Under the pieces are notes generated by a model. It was not told the DNA's origin and made no database searches. It saw only the letters and a list, made by a program, of their open reading frames with translations. From Arthrobacter sp. CJ23 (GTDB taxonomy: Bacteria > Actinomycetota > Actinomycetes > Actinomycetales > Micrococcaceae), in NCBI RefSeq assembly GCF_024741795.1, contig NZ_CP102950.1, positions 620,001-684,000 on the forward strand: a stretch of 64,000 bases of DNA, read 5' to 3'. Position 1 is the first letter of the stretch. Each line of letters opens with the position of its first letter. Shown in pieces: positions 17,681-26,305 of the stretch. The position numbers and the translations under genes were made by a program.

Positions 17681-18832
17681 TTGATCGACGACGTGCAATG
17701 GCAGCGGATCATCGGAACGTTGACCAGCCAGGTGCCTGAACTCTCGGAGAACTTCCTGGGGCGGATTCTTGCGGACCCGGCCTATTCGGCGTCGGTGCTG
17801 ACCATGGAGGATCTGCGCAGCAGCAGCCAGCAGACGTTCAAGGCGATGCTGGACTCACTGGGCAAGGGCGGCACGGAGACTGCTGGCCTCGACGCCATTG
17901 CCGCCGATCTGGGTGCCCGGCGCGCGAAGCAGGGAGTGCCGCTGGAAAGCCTGGTGCGGGCCATCAGGACCGACTTTTCTGTTCTGTGGGAGGCGTTGTC
18001 GGCGCCCTCGCTGGGCATCAACCCGGGACTCCTGGTGCGGCGGACCGAACTGGTGTGGCGCACCGTGGACGCTTTCGCCGCACGAGTCCAGGAATGCTAC
18101 CGGGCCGAACTCGAGGACATCGAGAGGGCCAATGCCGACCTGCAGCACCAGTACCTCACCCAACTGCTGGCACCCGCGGAACCATCGCCGTCGGACATTG
18201 AACGCATCGCCGGTGCGCTGCGCGTCGGACTGGGCGCGGAGTTCCTCGTGGCGGCCATCAGCCGGGATGACAGCCTCAAGGTCCAGCGGCGCCTCCCGCT
18301 CAAGACCCGGCGGGAGCAGTCGACCTTCAGCTACGACCTGGGCCACCACACGCTGATCATCCAGCAGCGCGTCCAGGCCAACCGCAAGGACCTCAGCTTT
18401 GACGAGAGTGCACTGTTCGACGGCGTGGCGGCCGCCGTCGCGCCGTTTGCGTACGGTTTCGCGAGGGTCCGGCCGGCCGCGAGTGCCGCCCTGGAGATCA
18501 TGCGCGATCTGCCCATGGGCAGCGTGGGGGTATTTTTCCTGCGGGACCGTTGGGAATCCATCGCCCGCCACCGGCTCACCCAGCTGGGGTGCGATCCCGG
18601 CCAGCTGGTCCATCCCTATCTGCGCCGCTGCACGCCGGTGGAACGGGAACGGATCCTGGAAACCGTGAACGACTTCCTTGGCACGGGAAGCCTGGTCGAA
18701 ACGGCGGCCCGGCTGAAGTGCCACCGGAACACCATCGTCAACCGCCTGACGGCCTTCGAAAAGTACACGGGCCTGGACCTGCAAAGGCCCCGGGACGCCG
18801 CCGCGGCGCTGCTGGCCCTGCACGGTTCCTAG
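17681..18832 (+). CDS. PucR-type transcriptional regulator (copy 2)
   Basis: 383 aa from a TTG with GGAGG six bases upstream (cggaggattcc then TTG); the corresponding place in copy 1 uses GTG. The frame is open to 17246, but that stretch is shadow of the permease gene. It is collinear with copy 1: QVPELSENFLGRIL at the N-terminus, ELEDIERANADLQHQYLTQL in the middle, and the C-terminal helix-turn-helix with CHRNTIVNRLTAFEKYTG. Likely controls the divergent copy 2 operon, and possibly both. It lacks the 20 or so C-terminal residues seen in copy 1. Confidence 0.85.
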   Translation: MIDDVQWQRIIGTLTSQVPELSENFLGRILADPAYSASVLTMEDLRSSSQQTFKAMLDSLGKGGTETAGLDAIAADLGARRAKQGVPLESLVRAIRTDFSVLWEALSAPSLGINPGLLVRRTELVWRTVDAFAARVQECYRAELEDIERANADLQHQYLTQLLAPAEPSPSDIERIAGALRVGLGAEFLVAAISRDDSLKVQRRLPLKTRREQSTFSYDLGHHTLIIQQRVQANRKDLSFDESALFDGVAAAVAPFAYGFARVRPAASAALEIMRDLPMGSVGVFFLRDRWESIARHRLTQLGCDPGQLVHPYLRRCTPVERERILETVNDFLGTGSLVETAARLKCHRNTIVNRLTAFEKYTGLDLQRPRDAAAALLALHGS

Positions 18833-18849
18833 GGCGCCTGCTTGCCGCG

Positions 18850-18906
18850 CGAACGAACAGTTGAGGCCCCGGAATCCGCGGATTCGGGGCCTCAACTGTT
18901 CGTTCG
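18850..18906. repeat. Palindromic intergenic repeat, copy A
   Basis: Near-perfect palindrome with arms beginning CGAACGAACAGTTGAGGCCC and ending in the reverse of it, centred on AATCCGCGGATT. It lies between convergent genes (pucR copy 2 and the dsbA-like gene), where it can act as a bidirectional terminator. Two more copies are at 19708-19768 and 34890-34952. Confidence 0.9.
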
Positions 18907-18928
18907 GGCTGTGCGCTCGGGCGTGGCG

Positions 18929-19627
18929 TTAGACGGCGCAGCCGTCCGGGCCACAGGACTCCGCGTCGGAGCTGCCCACGGTCACCAGGGGGTTGGCTTC
19001 CTGCCAGGCCTGGTCCAGGGCCTGAGCGAACAGCTCGGCCGGCTGGGCGCCGGAGATGCCGTACTTGCGGTCGATCACGAAGAACGGGACACCCGTGACG
19101 CCGATGGCGCGGGCCTCGGCGATGTCTTTGCGGACGGCGTCGGCGTATTTGTCGGTGGTGAACAGTTCGGCGAGCTCGACGGCGTCCAGCCCCAGCTCGG
19201 TGCCGAGGGACGTCAGGTATTCCTGGCTGCCGATGTCCTTGCCGTGCTCGAAGTGGTCGCTGAGCAGGCGTTCCTTGGCCTGGTCCTGCTTGCCGTGCGC
19301 CGCTGCGAGGTGGATGAGGCGGTGGGCCGTGAAGCTGTTGGCCACCACCACGTTGTCGAAGCGGTAGTTGAGGCCCTCACCCTTGCCCTGCTCGGCGACG
19401 TGCTCGAACATCTTGCTGACCTGGGCCGGGGCCATGCCCTTGCGGGTGCTGAGGTAGTCGAGCTCGGTGCCGTCGTAGTGCCCGGGGATCGAGGGGTCCA
19501 GCTGGTAGCTGCGCCACTGCACCTCCACGGAATCCTTGTGCGGGAAGTCGGCCAGGGCCGCTTCGAAGCGGCGCTTTCCGATGTAGCACCACGGGCACGC
19601 GACGTCTGACCAGATCTCAATCTTCAT
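18929..19627 (-). CDS. DsbA/FrnE-family thiol oxidoreductase
   Basis: Thioredoxin-fold protein, 232 aa. The active-site CPWC lies at residues 11-14 in EIWSDVACPWCYIGKRRF, the cis-Pro loop reads TGVPFFVID, and the helical insert is as in the 2-hydroxychromene-2-carboxylate isomerase / FrnE group. Start chosen at ATG 19627, since the family begins with MKIEIWSD. An in-frame ATG at 19696 would add 23 residues, and neither has a good ribosome site. No signal peptide, so it is cytoplasmic. The C-terminus has an extra Cys pair (SCGPDGCAV). Flanked on both sides by the palindromic repeat. The substrate is unknown. Confidence 0.85.
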   Translation of the reverse strand: MKIEIWSDVACPWCYIGKRRFEAALADFPHKDSVEVQWRSYQLDPSIPGHYDGTELDYLSTRKGMAPAQVSKMFEHVAEQGKGEGLNYRFDNVVVANSFTAHRLIHLAAAHGKQDQAKERLLSDHFEHGKDIGSQEYLTSLGTELGLDAVELAELFTTDKYADAVRKDIAEARAIGVTGVPFFVIDRKYGISGAQPAELFAQALDQAWQEANPLVTVGSSDAESCGPDGCAV

Positions 19628-19707
19628 GATGGCGACAACCCGGGCCGCGCCGCGGTCATTCCCGGAACGGGCTGTTGGATTGGTCACTGCGCGCATGCAC
19701 AGAGCAG

Positions 19708-19768
19708 CGCGAACGAGCAGTTGATGCCCTTAGAACGCGGATTTGGGGGCATTAACTGCCCGTTCGCG
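19708..19768. repeat. Palindromic intergenic repeat, copy B
   Basis: Diverged member of the same family: outer arm CGCGAACGAGCAGTTGATGC with its imperfect inverse, ending CGTTCGCG; the centre keeps a CGCGGAT core. It lies after the GNAT gene and before the dsbA-like gene, both on the minus strand. Confidence 0.85.
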
Positions 19769-19785
19769 CCGGGTCGGTGGGCGCG

Positions 19786-20319
19786 CTAGGGAAGGGCCCG
19801 CTCCATGACGAAGTCGTGCTCCACACTGGCGCCAAGCCTGAACGTCTTGGTGCCGACCTTCCGGAAGCCGCTCTTCTCGTAGAAGCGGATGGCCTTGGCG
19901 TTCTGGCTGTTGACGCCCAGCCACACGCCGGCTGCTCCGGATCCGGCGGCACGGCCCAGGGTGGCCTTCATGAGTTCCGCCGCCGCGCCCAGGCCGTGGT
20001 GTTCCGGGTGCACATAGCATTTGCTCAGTTCCGCGGAGGGAAGCAAGGTCAGGGCGTCCGCCACGTCCGGGTCCTGGGCCGGGCGGTCCACCAAGAGGCT
20101 GTAGCCGCGCAGCTCGCCGCCGGCGTCGATGGCCAGGATGGTGATGTCCGGATCGGCGAGGTACTCCGCAAAGTTGGCCTCGCTCAGGGTCCGCGCGAGG
20201 TGCGCGGCGATATCCTCAGGCGACGACGACGGCGGGCACGCGAGCGGGAAGGTGACGGCGGCCAGCGCGGCCAGCTTCCCGGCGTCGTCCGTTGTTGCTT
20301 CACGGATTGTCTGGCTCAT
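19786..20319 (-). CDS. GNAT-family N-acetyltransferase
   Basis: 177 aa acetyltransferase. The acetyl-CoA loop is seen as HPEHHGLGAAAELMKATLGRA, followed by GVWLGVNSQNAKAIRFYEKS and the terminal FRKVGTKTFRLG strand typical of the fold. The ATG start has AGAGGAC upstream. The substrate is not identifiable; many such single-domain proteins acetylate small amines or antibiotics. Stands alone between two hairpins. Confidence 0.88.
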   Translation of the reverse strand: MSQTIREATTDDAGKLAALAAVTFPLACPPSSSPEDIAAHLARTLSEANFAEYLADPDITILAIDAGGELRGYSLLVDRPAQDPDVADALTLLPSAELSKCYVHPEHHGLGAAAELMKATLGRAAGSGAAGVWLGVNSQNAKAIRFYEKSGFRKVGTKTFRLGASVEHDFVMERALP

Positions 20320-20346
20320 GCGGTCCTCTCAGGCGGGCTGGCGAGG

Positions 20347-20380
20347 AAATGCCCCTCAAGAGTGATCTTAAGGGGCATTT
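20347..20380. terminator. Terminator-like hairpin after the FMN reductase gene
   Basis: Arms AAATGCCCCT-c-AAGA and TCTT-a-AGGGGCATTT with a four-base loop, running into TTTCC on the minus strand. It lies about 45 bp past the stop of the FMN reductase gene and just upstream of the GNAT gene. Confidence 0.6.
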
Positions 20381-20425
20381 GCGGAAGGATCCCGACGGCG
20401 GCCTGCCGCCCTGCGGGGGTTGTTG

Positions 20426-21004
20426 CTAGTTGGCGGCGACGAGGGCTTCGTTGCGGGCGAATTCCATGGCGCGGGTCCACAGGACCAGCTGGTCCAGCAT
20501 GGGGTTCAGGCCGGAGGCTGCTGTCTCGCTGGGGGTGAAGGTGGAGAAGTTCTCGAAGTCGGTGAAGATCGAGAACATCACCTGGTTGCGGACGTGGGCC
20601 AGCTGCAGCTCGGAGGCGATGCCGCGCAGGTGCTCCACGGCGCGGGCGCCGCCCATGGAACCGTAGGAAACGAAGCCCGCAGCCTTGTTGTTGAACTCGA
20701 CGGACAGGTAGTCCAGTGCGTTCTTGAGAGCGCCCGTGATGGAGTGGTTGTACTCGGCAACCACGAACACGTAGCCGTCGAATTCGTTGATCTTCTCGGA
20801 GAACGCCTTGGTGTGGCTGTTCTGGTAGTTCTGGTAGCCGGCCGGGTACGGCTCGTCCAGGACGGGGAGCTGGAAGTCGGCGATGTCCACGATCTCGAAC
20901 TCGGCGTCGGTGCGTGCCGCGCTCTGGGCCAGGACCCAGTTGGCGACCTGGTGGTTGACGCGGCCGGGACGGGTGCTGCCGGTGATGATGGCGATCTTGG
21001 TCAT
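20426..21004 (-). CDS. NADPH-dependent FMN reductase
   Basis: Flavodoxin-like reductase of 192 aa. The phosphate-binding GSTRPGR is right after the first strand (IAIITGSTRPGRVNHQ), and the EYNHSITGALKNALDYL and GSMGGARA segments match the NAD(P)H:FMN/quinone reductase family. The ATG at 21004 has AAGGAG upstream; the longer frame to 21082 runs through the palindromic leader and is not credible. Likely a quinone or azo-type reductase used in stress defence. Its leader overlaps a large inverted repeat that may be the operator. Confidence 0.9.
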   Translation of the reverse strand: MTKIAIITGSTRPGRVNHQVANWVLAQSAARTDAEFEIVDIADFQLPVLDEPYPAGYQNYQNSHTKAFSEKINEFDGYVFVVAEYNHSITGALKNALDYLSVEFNNKAAGFVSYGSMGGARAVEHLRGIASELQLAHVRNQVMFSIFTDFENFSTFTPSETAASGLNPMLDQLVLWTRAMEFARNEALVAAN

Positions 21005-21013
21005 TGCGGACTC

Positions 21014-21061
21014 CTTCAAGATAGATGCAAATGCATATATGTGTTTGCATCTATCTTGAAG
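21014..21061. promoter_or_regulatory. Large inverted repeat spanning the FMN reductase leader
   Basis: Perfect 18-bp arms CTTCAAGATAGATGCAAA (21014-21031) and TTTGCATCTATCTTGAAG (21044-21061) around a 12-bp AT-rich spacer. The left arm contains part of the ribosome site of the reductase gene; the right arm carries the same on the other strand, followed by GGGAG. Candidate operator (MarR-like sites are of this kind) or inverted duplication of the leader. Confidence 0.6.
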
Positions 21062-21122
21062 GGAGAATGGTTGTCGCGTCAAGCAATGTGGCGAGGATCA
21101 CTCGCAGATCACTCGCGGGCAG

Positions 21123-21962
21123 CTACTTGACCGAGCCCGCCGAGAGGCCCGCCACCAGGTGGCGCTGGACCAGGATGAAGCCGATCAGCACCGGCAGGGA
21201 GACCACCACGGAGGCCGCCATGAGCTGGTTCCAGAACACATCGGTCTCGCTGGCATAGGCCTTCAGGCCCAGGGACAGGGTCTTGGTGGATTCGTTGGTG
21301 AGGACGGAGGCAAAGAGGACCTCGCCCCAGGCCGCGATGAATGAGTACACGGCCACGGCGATGATGCCGGGCTTGGCCACGGGCAGGATCACCCGGATGA
21401 GGGCGCCCATCCGGCCGGTGCCGTCGATCATGGCCGCTTCCTCGAGCTCCTTGGGGATCGAGGCCAGGTAGCCGCTCAGCATCCAGATGGCGAAGGGCAG
21501 GGTGAACGTCAGGTAGGTGACGATGAGCCCGCCGTAGGAACCCTGGAGCTGGATGCCGGTGAGGTTCCGGATCTGGGTGAAGATCAGGTAGAGCGGCAGC
21601 AGGAACAGGATGCCCGGGAACATCTGGGTGGACAGCACGGTGAGGCTGAACAGTCGCTTGCCCTTGAATTCCAGCCGGGACACGGCGTAGGCGGCCAGGA
21701 TGGCCACGATCACGGAGCAGATGGTGGCGCAGACGGTCACGATCAGGCTGTTCACGAAGTATTTGCCCAGCGGCACCGTGGTCCAGATGTCGAAGTACGG
21801 GGCCAGGGTGATTTCCTTGGGGATCCAGCGGAAGACGCCGGAAACATCCGAGAGGGGCTTGATGGACGTCGCCACCACCACGTAGAGCGGGATTGCCACC
21901 CACAGGGTGAGGATGGTCAGGACGATGTTGCGCAGGATGCGGAAACCGCGGGTTTCAAGCAT
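21123..21962 (-). CDS. Sugar ABC transporter permease, CUT1 family (MalG type)
   Basis: Inner-membrane permease of 279 aa with six predicted segments. The EAA loop reads ELEEAAMIDGTGRMGAL with ILPVAKPGI after it, characteristic of MalG-type subunits. It overlaps the MalF-type gene by eight bases and ends the ABC part of the operon. No ATPase is encoded here, so a shared MsiK-like ATPase elsewhere would be needed, as is common in actinobacteria. Confidence 0.92.
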   Translation of the reverse strand: MLETRGFRILRNIVLTILTLWVAIPLYVVVATSIKPLSDVSGVFRWIPKEITLAPYFDIWTTVPLGKYFVNSLIVTVCATICSVIVAILAAYAVSRLEFKGKRLFSLTVLSTQMFPGILFLLPLYLIFTQIRNLTGIQLQGSYGGLIVTYLTFTLPFAIWMLSGYLASIPKELEEAAMIDGTGRMGALIRVILPVAKPGIIAVAVYSFIAAWGEVLFASVLTNESTKTLSLGLKAYASETDVFWNQLMAASVVVSLPVLIGFILVQRHLVAGLSAGSVK

Positions 21963-22947
21963 TGTCTTTCTCCTTCGGCATGACCAGGCGGATGTAGGAC
22001 GCCGAGGCGATGAGCAGGGCCAGCAGCAGCAGGACGCTCATGGCCCCGCCCAGGCCGAAGTTCCAGCTGCCAAACGAGTTCTGGTAGATCAGGGGCGAAA
22101 TCAGCGTGGCTTCCTTGGGGGAGGTGGCGCCGAAGAGCACAAAGGGGATGTTGAACTGGTTGAAGGTCCACAGGCACATGACCAGCAGCAGCACCACGTT
22201 GGCGGGCTTGATCATGGGAACCGTGATGGTCAGGAACTGCTTCCACAGGGATGCGCCGTCCAGGGCGGCCGCCTCGTAGACGTCGCCGGGAACGTTCTGC
22301 AGCGCGGCCAGGAGCATGAGGAAGGCGAACGGCCACAGCTGCCAGATGTTGACGATCAGCATGGCTGTGAAGGAGTTTTCGCCCAGGAGCCAGAACGGGC
22401 GCTCGCCGCCGAAGAGGCCGAAGACGTCCACCAGGATCTGGTTCACCGCGCCGTCGCGCTGGTTGAACATGAACGCCCAGGCGATGGTGCCCACATAGGC
22501 GGGCAGGGCGTAGGGGATCAGGAAGAAGGTGCGGAGCACCGTCCGTCCGCGGAAGTTCGAGGACAGGAACACGGCGCCGGCCATGCCCAGGATCCAGGAG
22601 CAGCCCACCACCACCACGGTGTACAGCAGGGTCCTGCCGAGGGTGCTGAAGAAGGCCTGGCCGATGGTGCTTTCCGGGTTCAGGCCGTTGACGAAGTTCT
22701 GCAGGCCGACGAACGGGGCGTTGAGCCAGTTGGTGAGGTTGAGCTGGTTGAGCGAAATGAAGGCGATCCAGATGCCGAGCAGCATGGGACCGATGTGGAT
22801 GAGCAGTTCGAGGATTCCGGCCGGCGTGATGAGCCAGTAGGCGAGCTTGGACTTCTTGATCTTGCGCAGCGCGGGCTGCCCGACGGCGGGAACGGCTGGG
22901 TTTGGAGGGGCGGCCTTGGCGCCGGGTTCCAGAGTGGTGCGGGACAT
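21955..22947 (-). CDS. Sugar ABC transporter permease, CUT1 family (MalF type)
   Basis: 330 aa from an ATG with AAGGAG upstream; the frame open to 22995 has no ribosome site. It begins with a basic cytoplasmic stretch (LRKIKKSKLAYWLITPAG), has six or more membrane helices, and carries the EAA loop VYEAAALDGASLWKQF. Works with the MalG-type subunit and the lipoprotein binding protein encoded just upstream in the operon. Confidence 0.92.
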   Translation of the reverse strand: MSRTTLEPGAKAAPPNPAVPAVGQPALRKIKKSKLAYWLITPAGILELLIHIGPMLLGIWIAFISLNQLNLTNWLNAPFVGLQNFVNGLNPESTIGQAFFSTLGRTLLYTVVVVGCSWILGMAGAVFLSSNFRGRTVLRTFFLIPYALPAYVGTIAWAFMFNQRDGAVNQILVDVFGLFGGERPFWLLGENSFTAMLIVNIWQLWPFAFLMLLAALQNVPGDVYEAAALDGASLWKQFLTITVPMIKPANVVLLLVMCLWTFNQFNIPFVLFGATSPKEATLISPLIYQNSFGSWNFGLGGAMSVLLLLALLIASASYIRLVMPKEKDNA

Positions 22948-23008
22948 GGTTTCTCCTTGGCTGCTGTGCGGGGGTGGGCAGGCCCGCCCCCGCACAGCTG
23001 TCCTGCTG

Positions 23009-24334
23009 CTACTGGGCAGCAGCCATCTGGTTGTTGGCGTCGGTCAGGGCCTTCTCGATGTCCTGCTGGGACACTGTGCCGGTGGCGGCCTTGGCGAAGA
23101 GCGCCTTCACCGCGTTGCCCACCAGCGTTTCCATCTGGCCTTCCTTGGAGATCAGCGGCATGGGCTTGGCGTGTTCGGCCAGGGTGTTCTGCTTCTGCTT
23201 GGCTGCGTCGTTCTGGAACTTGGGGTCGTTGTAGGCGGCCTTCACCGAGGGCAGCGAGGTGTAGGCGTCGTTCAGGTACACCTGCTCGGCGTCGCTGGTC
23301 AGGAAGGCGGCCAGCTTGATGGCGGCGTCCTTGTTCTTGCTGTTCTTGAAGATGCTGACGTTGGAACCGGCCACGAAGCTGTGCGTTGCCTTGTCCCCGG
23401 TGTCACTGAGGCTGACCACCGGCATGGGCGCCACGGCCCAGTCCTGGAAGTCGCGGGACTTGAAGTTCTTCACGGGGTTCTGGTCGAAGAGCATGGCTGC
23501 CTTGCCGTCGATCAGGTTGGTCACGGCGTTGGAGCCCTGGGAGATTTCGGCGTCGGCCGGAGCCATGACCTTGTCCGTGGCCATGAGGTCCACCCACTGC
23601 TTGACGCCGGCGGTCTGTGCCGCGCTGTTGAACGTCGGCTTCCCCGCGTCGTCGAACAGGCCTCCGCCGTTCTGCAGGCCGCGGATGAACGCCTGGTGGG
23701 CGCCGCTGGTTACGGCGCCGGCCGCTGCGGTGATGCCCCACTGGTCGGTCTTGCCGTCGCCGTTAGTGTCCTTGGTGAGCTTCTTGGCGTCGGCCACGAA
23801 CTCATCCCAGGTCTTGGGAGCCTCGGTGATCCCGGCTTCCTTGAACAGCTTGGTGTTGTAGTACAGCGAGTAGGCCTGGCTGTAGAGCGGGATGGAAGTA
23901 GGGGCCTTGCCCGGCGCGCCGGACGTTCCCCAGGCGGACTGGACGAAGCGGTCCTTGCCACCGATGGCCTCCAGGAGCTTGCCTTCCACGGGTTCGAAGG
24001 CGCCGGTCTCCTGCAGGGTCACGGCCCAGGTGTTGCCGATGTTCAACACGTCCGGCCCGTCGCCGCTGGTGACGGCGGTGAGGATGCGGTTGTACATGTC
24101 GGTCCAGGAAATGACTTCCAGGTTGACCTTGGTGCCGGTGGCGGCCGTGAACCGCTCCAGCGCCGGGGCCAGGATCTGCCGGTCCTTCTCCACGGATTCA
24201 CCCTGGTTGGTGGCCCAGTAGGTGATGGTGTCGCCGCCACCGGCAGCCTGGCTGCTCGAACCGCAACCGCCCAGGGTGAATGCAAGCGCTGTTGTTGCGG
24301 CAATGGCCGCAGCAGCCTTGAGGATCATCTTCAT
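23009..24334 (-). CDS. Sugar ABC transporter substrate-binding lipoprotein
   Basis: Extracellular binding protein, 441 aa, family 1 (MalE-like). Signal peptide with lipobox LGGC (residues about 21-24), then a Ser/Gly-rich linker, then the binding domain (ITYWATNQGESVEKDRQIL; NTKLFKEAGITEAPKTWDEF; GKAAMLFDQNPVKNF). ATG start with AAGGAG. It heads the transporter genes, and the dehydrogenase gene starts 30 bp upstream. The ligand is unknown; the neighbouring dehydrogenases suggest a sugar or glycoside that is oxidised after uptake. Confidence 0.93.
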   Translation of the reverse strand: MKMILKAAAAIAATTALAFTLGGCGSSSQAAGGGDTITYWATNQGESVEKDRQILAPALERFTAATGTKVNLEVISWTDMYNRILTAVTSGDGPDVLNIGNTWAVTLQETGAFEPVEGKLLEAIGGKDRFVQSAWGTSGAPGKAPTSIPLYSQAYSLYYNTKLFKEAGITEAPKTWDEFVADAKKLTKDTNGDGKTDQWGITAAAGAVTSGAHQAFIRGLQNGGGLFDDAGKPTFNSAAQTAGVKQWVDLMATDKVMAPADAEISQGSNAVTNLIDGKAAMLFDQNPVKNFKSRDFQDWAVAPMPVVSLSDTGDKATHSFVAGSNVSIFKNSKNKDAAIKLAAFLTSDAEQVYLNDAYTSLPSVKAAYNDPKFQNDAAKQKQNTLAEHAKPMPLISKEGQMETLVGNAVKALFAKAATGTVSQQDIEKALTDANNQMAAAQ

Positions 24335-24363
24335 TGTTGAACTCCTTCGGGTTGGGGAAAGGA

Positions 24364-25473
24364 CTAGCTGAGGGTGGAGGCGGCTGGATCCCAGCTCTCG
24401 GGCAGGGCGGGCGTGGTGGGTACGGAACTTTCCACGGTGCAGAAGGTGCCGGTCTTCAGTGATTCATCGATTGCCACGAGGGCGTCCAGAACGTGGAAGG
24501 CCAGCTCACCGGGTGCGCGGTGGGGGCGGTTCTCGCGGATGGCGCGGGCCATGTCCAACACGCCCTGGCCGCGGCCGGCGGTGGAGCCGGCGCAGGGGAC
24601 CGTTTCCCAGTCCTCGGTGCCGCTGGCACGGATGCGGATGTCGCCGTCGAACATGTTGGGGTCCGGCAGGGAAATCGTGGCCTCGGTGCCGGTGATTTCC
24701 ACGAACCCGGCCCGCGGCAGGGGGGATTCGAAGCTGAAGATGCTCTGTGCCTGCTGGCCGCTTTCGAATTCGATGAGCGCGCCCACATGGGTGGGGACCT
24801 CGACGTCGAACTCCTCGCCGGCCTTGGGGCCGGAACCGATGACCCGGGTTTCGCGCGACTTCGAGCCGAGGGCGGCGACCCGGCGGATGGAGCCGAACGT
24901 CTGGATCAGGGCGGTGAGGTAGTAGGGGCCCATGTCGAACAGCGGGCCTGCGCCGTTCTGGAACAGGAAGGCAGGGTTGGGGTGCCAGGATTCGGGGCCG
25001 GGAACCTGGAAGAGCGTCAGGCCGGTGAGCGGGCGGCCGATCCGTCCGGCCTCGATCAGGCGCCGGGCGGTCTGCAGCCCGGCGCCGAGGAAGGTGTCCG
25101 GGGCGCAGCCGAGCCGCATCCCGGCGGCTTCGGCCTCCTTGAGCAGCTGCGTGCCGCTGCTGCGGTCCAGGGCAAAGGGCTTCTCGCTCCAGACGTGCTT
25201 GCCGGCGCGGACCGCGCGGGTGGCGACCTCCACGTGGGCCGCCGGGATGGTCAGGTTGACGATGATCTCGACGTCGGGGTGGTCCAGGGCGGCGTCCACA
25301 CCGCCCCAGGCGGCGATGCCGTACTCGGCAGCGCGGGCCGCGGCGGCCTCTTCGAAGAGGTCCGCGATGACGTGGACCTTCACATCCGGGAAGGTGGTCA
25401 GGTTGTCCAGGTACTGCTTGCTGATGACGCCGGCGCCGATGATCCCGACGCCGACGGGCCCGGTCTTGCTCAT
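24364..25473 (-). CDS. Gfo/Idh/MocA-family sugar dehydrogenase (first of three)
   Basis: NAD(P)-dependent oxidoreductase, 369 aa. Rossmann motif GVGIIGAGVISKQY at the N-terminus, the EKPFALD motif carrying the catalytic Lys (VWSEKPFALDRSSG), and the C-terminal alpha/beta domain. Such enzymes oxidise a ring hydroxyl of sugars, sugar acids, inositols or glycosides. ATG start overlaps the stop of the TIM-barrel gene upstream (ATGA). Together with that isomerase and the ABC genes it forms one operon under the palindrome at 26306-26353. Confidence 0.9.
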   Translation of the reverse strand: MSKTGPVGVGIIGAGVISKQYLDNLTTFPDVKVHVIADLFEEAAAARAAEYGIAAWGGVDAALDHPDVEIIVNLTIPAAHVEVATRAVRAGKHVWSEKPFALDRSSGTQLLKEAEAAGMRLGCAPDTFLGAGLQTARRLIEAGRIGRPLTGLTLFQVPGPESWHPNPAFLFQNGAGPLFDMGPYYLTALIQTFGSIRRVAALGSKSRETRVIGSGPKAGEEFDVEVPTHVGALIEFESGQQAQSIFSFESPLPRAGFVEITGTEATISLPDPNMFDGDIRIRASGTEDWETVPCAGSTAGRGQGVLDMARAIRENRPHRAPGELAFHVLDALVAIDESLKTGTFCTVESSVPTTPALPESWDPAASTLS

Positions 25474-26216
25474 GCCTTTGCCTCCGCTTCGGCGCCCGTC
25501 AGGAAGGCCAGGCTCTGGGCGAGGCCGTCGAAGATGTCGCCGGCGTAGTCGTCGAATTCGACGACGCCGATTTCCAGGGACGCCGCTGCGCCGATGACTT
25601 CCCGGACGGCTACTTTGCCCTGGCCGGCCGGGAGCTGGGCTTTGGTGTCGGTTGTGAGGGGGCCGTCCTTGATGTGGATGAGCTTCACGCGGTCGCCGAG
25701 CCGCGCCAGCAGTTCCACGGGGTCCTGGCCGCCCACGGAGACCCAGTAGGTGTCCACTTCCAGGACGAGCTCCGGGTCGAGGAGGCCGGCGAAGTACTCC
25801 AGCGCGGTCTGGCCGTCGATGCGGGACTCCAGCTCCCAGGCGTGGTTGTGGTAACCGACTCGGATGCCGTATTCGGCGCCCTTCTTGGCGGCCTGGTTGA
25901 GCTTGGCGGCAATGGCCTGGACGTCCTCGGCGTTCTGCCACTGCTCGGCGGGGACGTAGGGATCAATCACGGTGCCGATGCCCAGGGCCTTGGCGGCGGC
26001 GAAGATCGCGTCCTGGTCCTGGCTGAGCAGCGGGGCGTGGCCGGACGGGGCCGTCAGCTGGTTCGTACGCAGTGCCTCGCCCAGCTGCGTGGCGGTGGCG
26101 ACGAAGTTGTAGGGCTCCACCTGGGTGAAGCCGATCTCTGCGAGCTTCGCGATGGTGCCGGGCAGGTCCTCTTCCAAGGGCTTCCGGACCGAGTACAGCT
26201 GAACGGAATAAGACAA
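25470..26216 (-). CDS. Sugar phosphate isomerase/epimerase-like TIM barrel (AP-endonuclease 2 superfamily)
   Basis: 248 aa xylose-isomerase-like TIM barrel. Start set at TTG 26216, which has AAAGGAG seven bases upstream; the longer frame through the operator is improbable. Metal-binding elements are visible: the GYHNHAWE strand, VLEVDTYWVSVGG, KLIHIKDGP and a final GVVEFDDY. Members interconvert ketoses, act on 2-keto-inositol, or catalyse elimination on 3-keto-glycosides. It is first gene of the operon, followed by a Gfo/Idh dehydrogenase, a common pair in inositol and 3-keto-sugar routes. Confidence 0.85.
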   Translation of the reverse strand: MSYSVQLYSVRKPLEEDLPGTIAKLAEIGFTQVEPYNFVATATQLGEALRTNQLTAPSGHAPLLSQDQDAIFAAAKALGIGTVIDPYVPAEQWQNAEDVQAIAAKLNQAAKKGAEYGIRVGYHNHAWELESRIDGQTALEYFAGLLDPELVLEVDTYWVSVGGQDPVELLARLGDRVKLIHIKDGPLTTDTKAQLPAGQGKVAVREVIGAAASLEIGVVEFDDYAGDIFDGLAQSLAFLTGAEAEAKA

Positions 26217-26305
26217 GGTGTTCTCCTTTGAAGTTTGCGTGGCCTGGTGTTCCGGCCCCTGCTTGTGCTTGTCGGTGAGTGCGGCCGGGGTGGCCTGGAG
26301 CGGAA

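Noticed and set aside
18850..18906. Insertion-sequence end or attachment site
   Set aside because: No transposase or integrase is present and the element is a self-contained palindrome found three times at gene ends.
21025..21258. 77-codon plus-strand frame reading out of the 21014-21061 palindrome
   Set aside because: It runs into the 3' end of the sugar permease gene antisense and shows no protein-like conservation; best seen as a by-product of the inverted leader.
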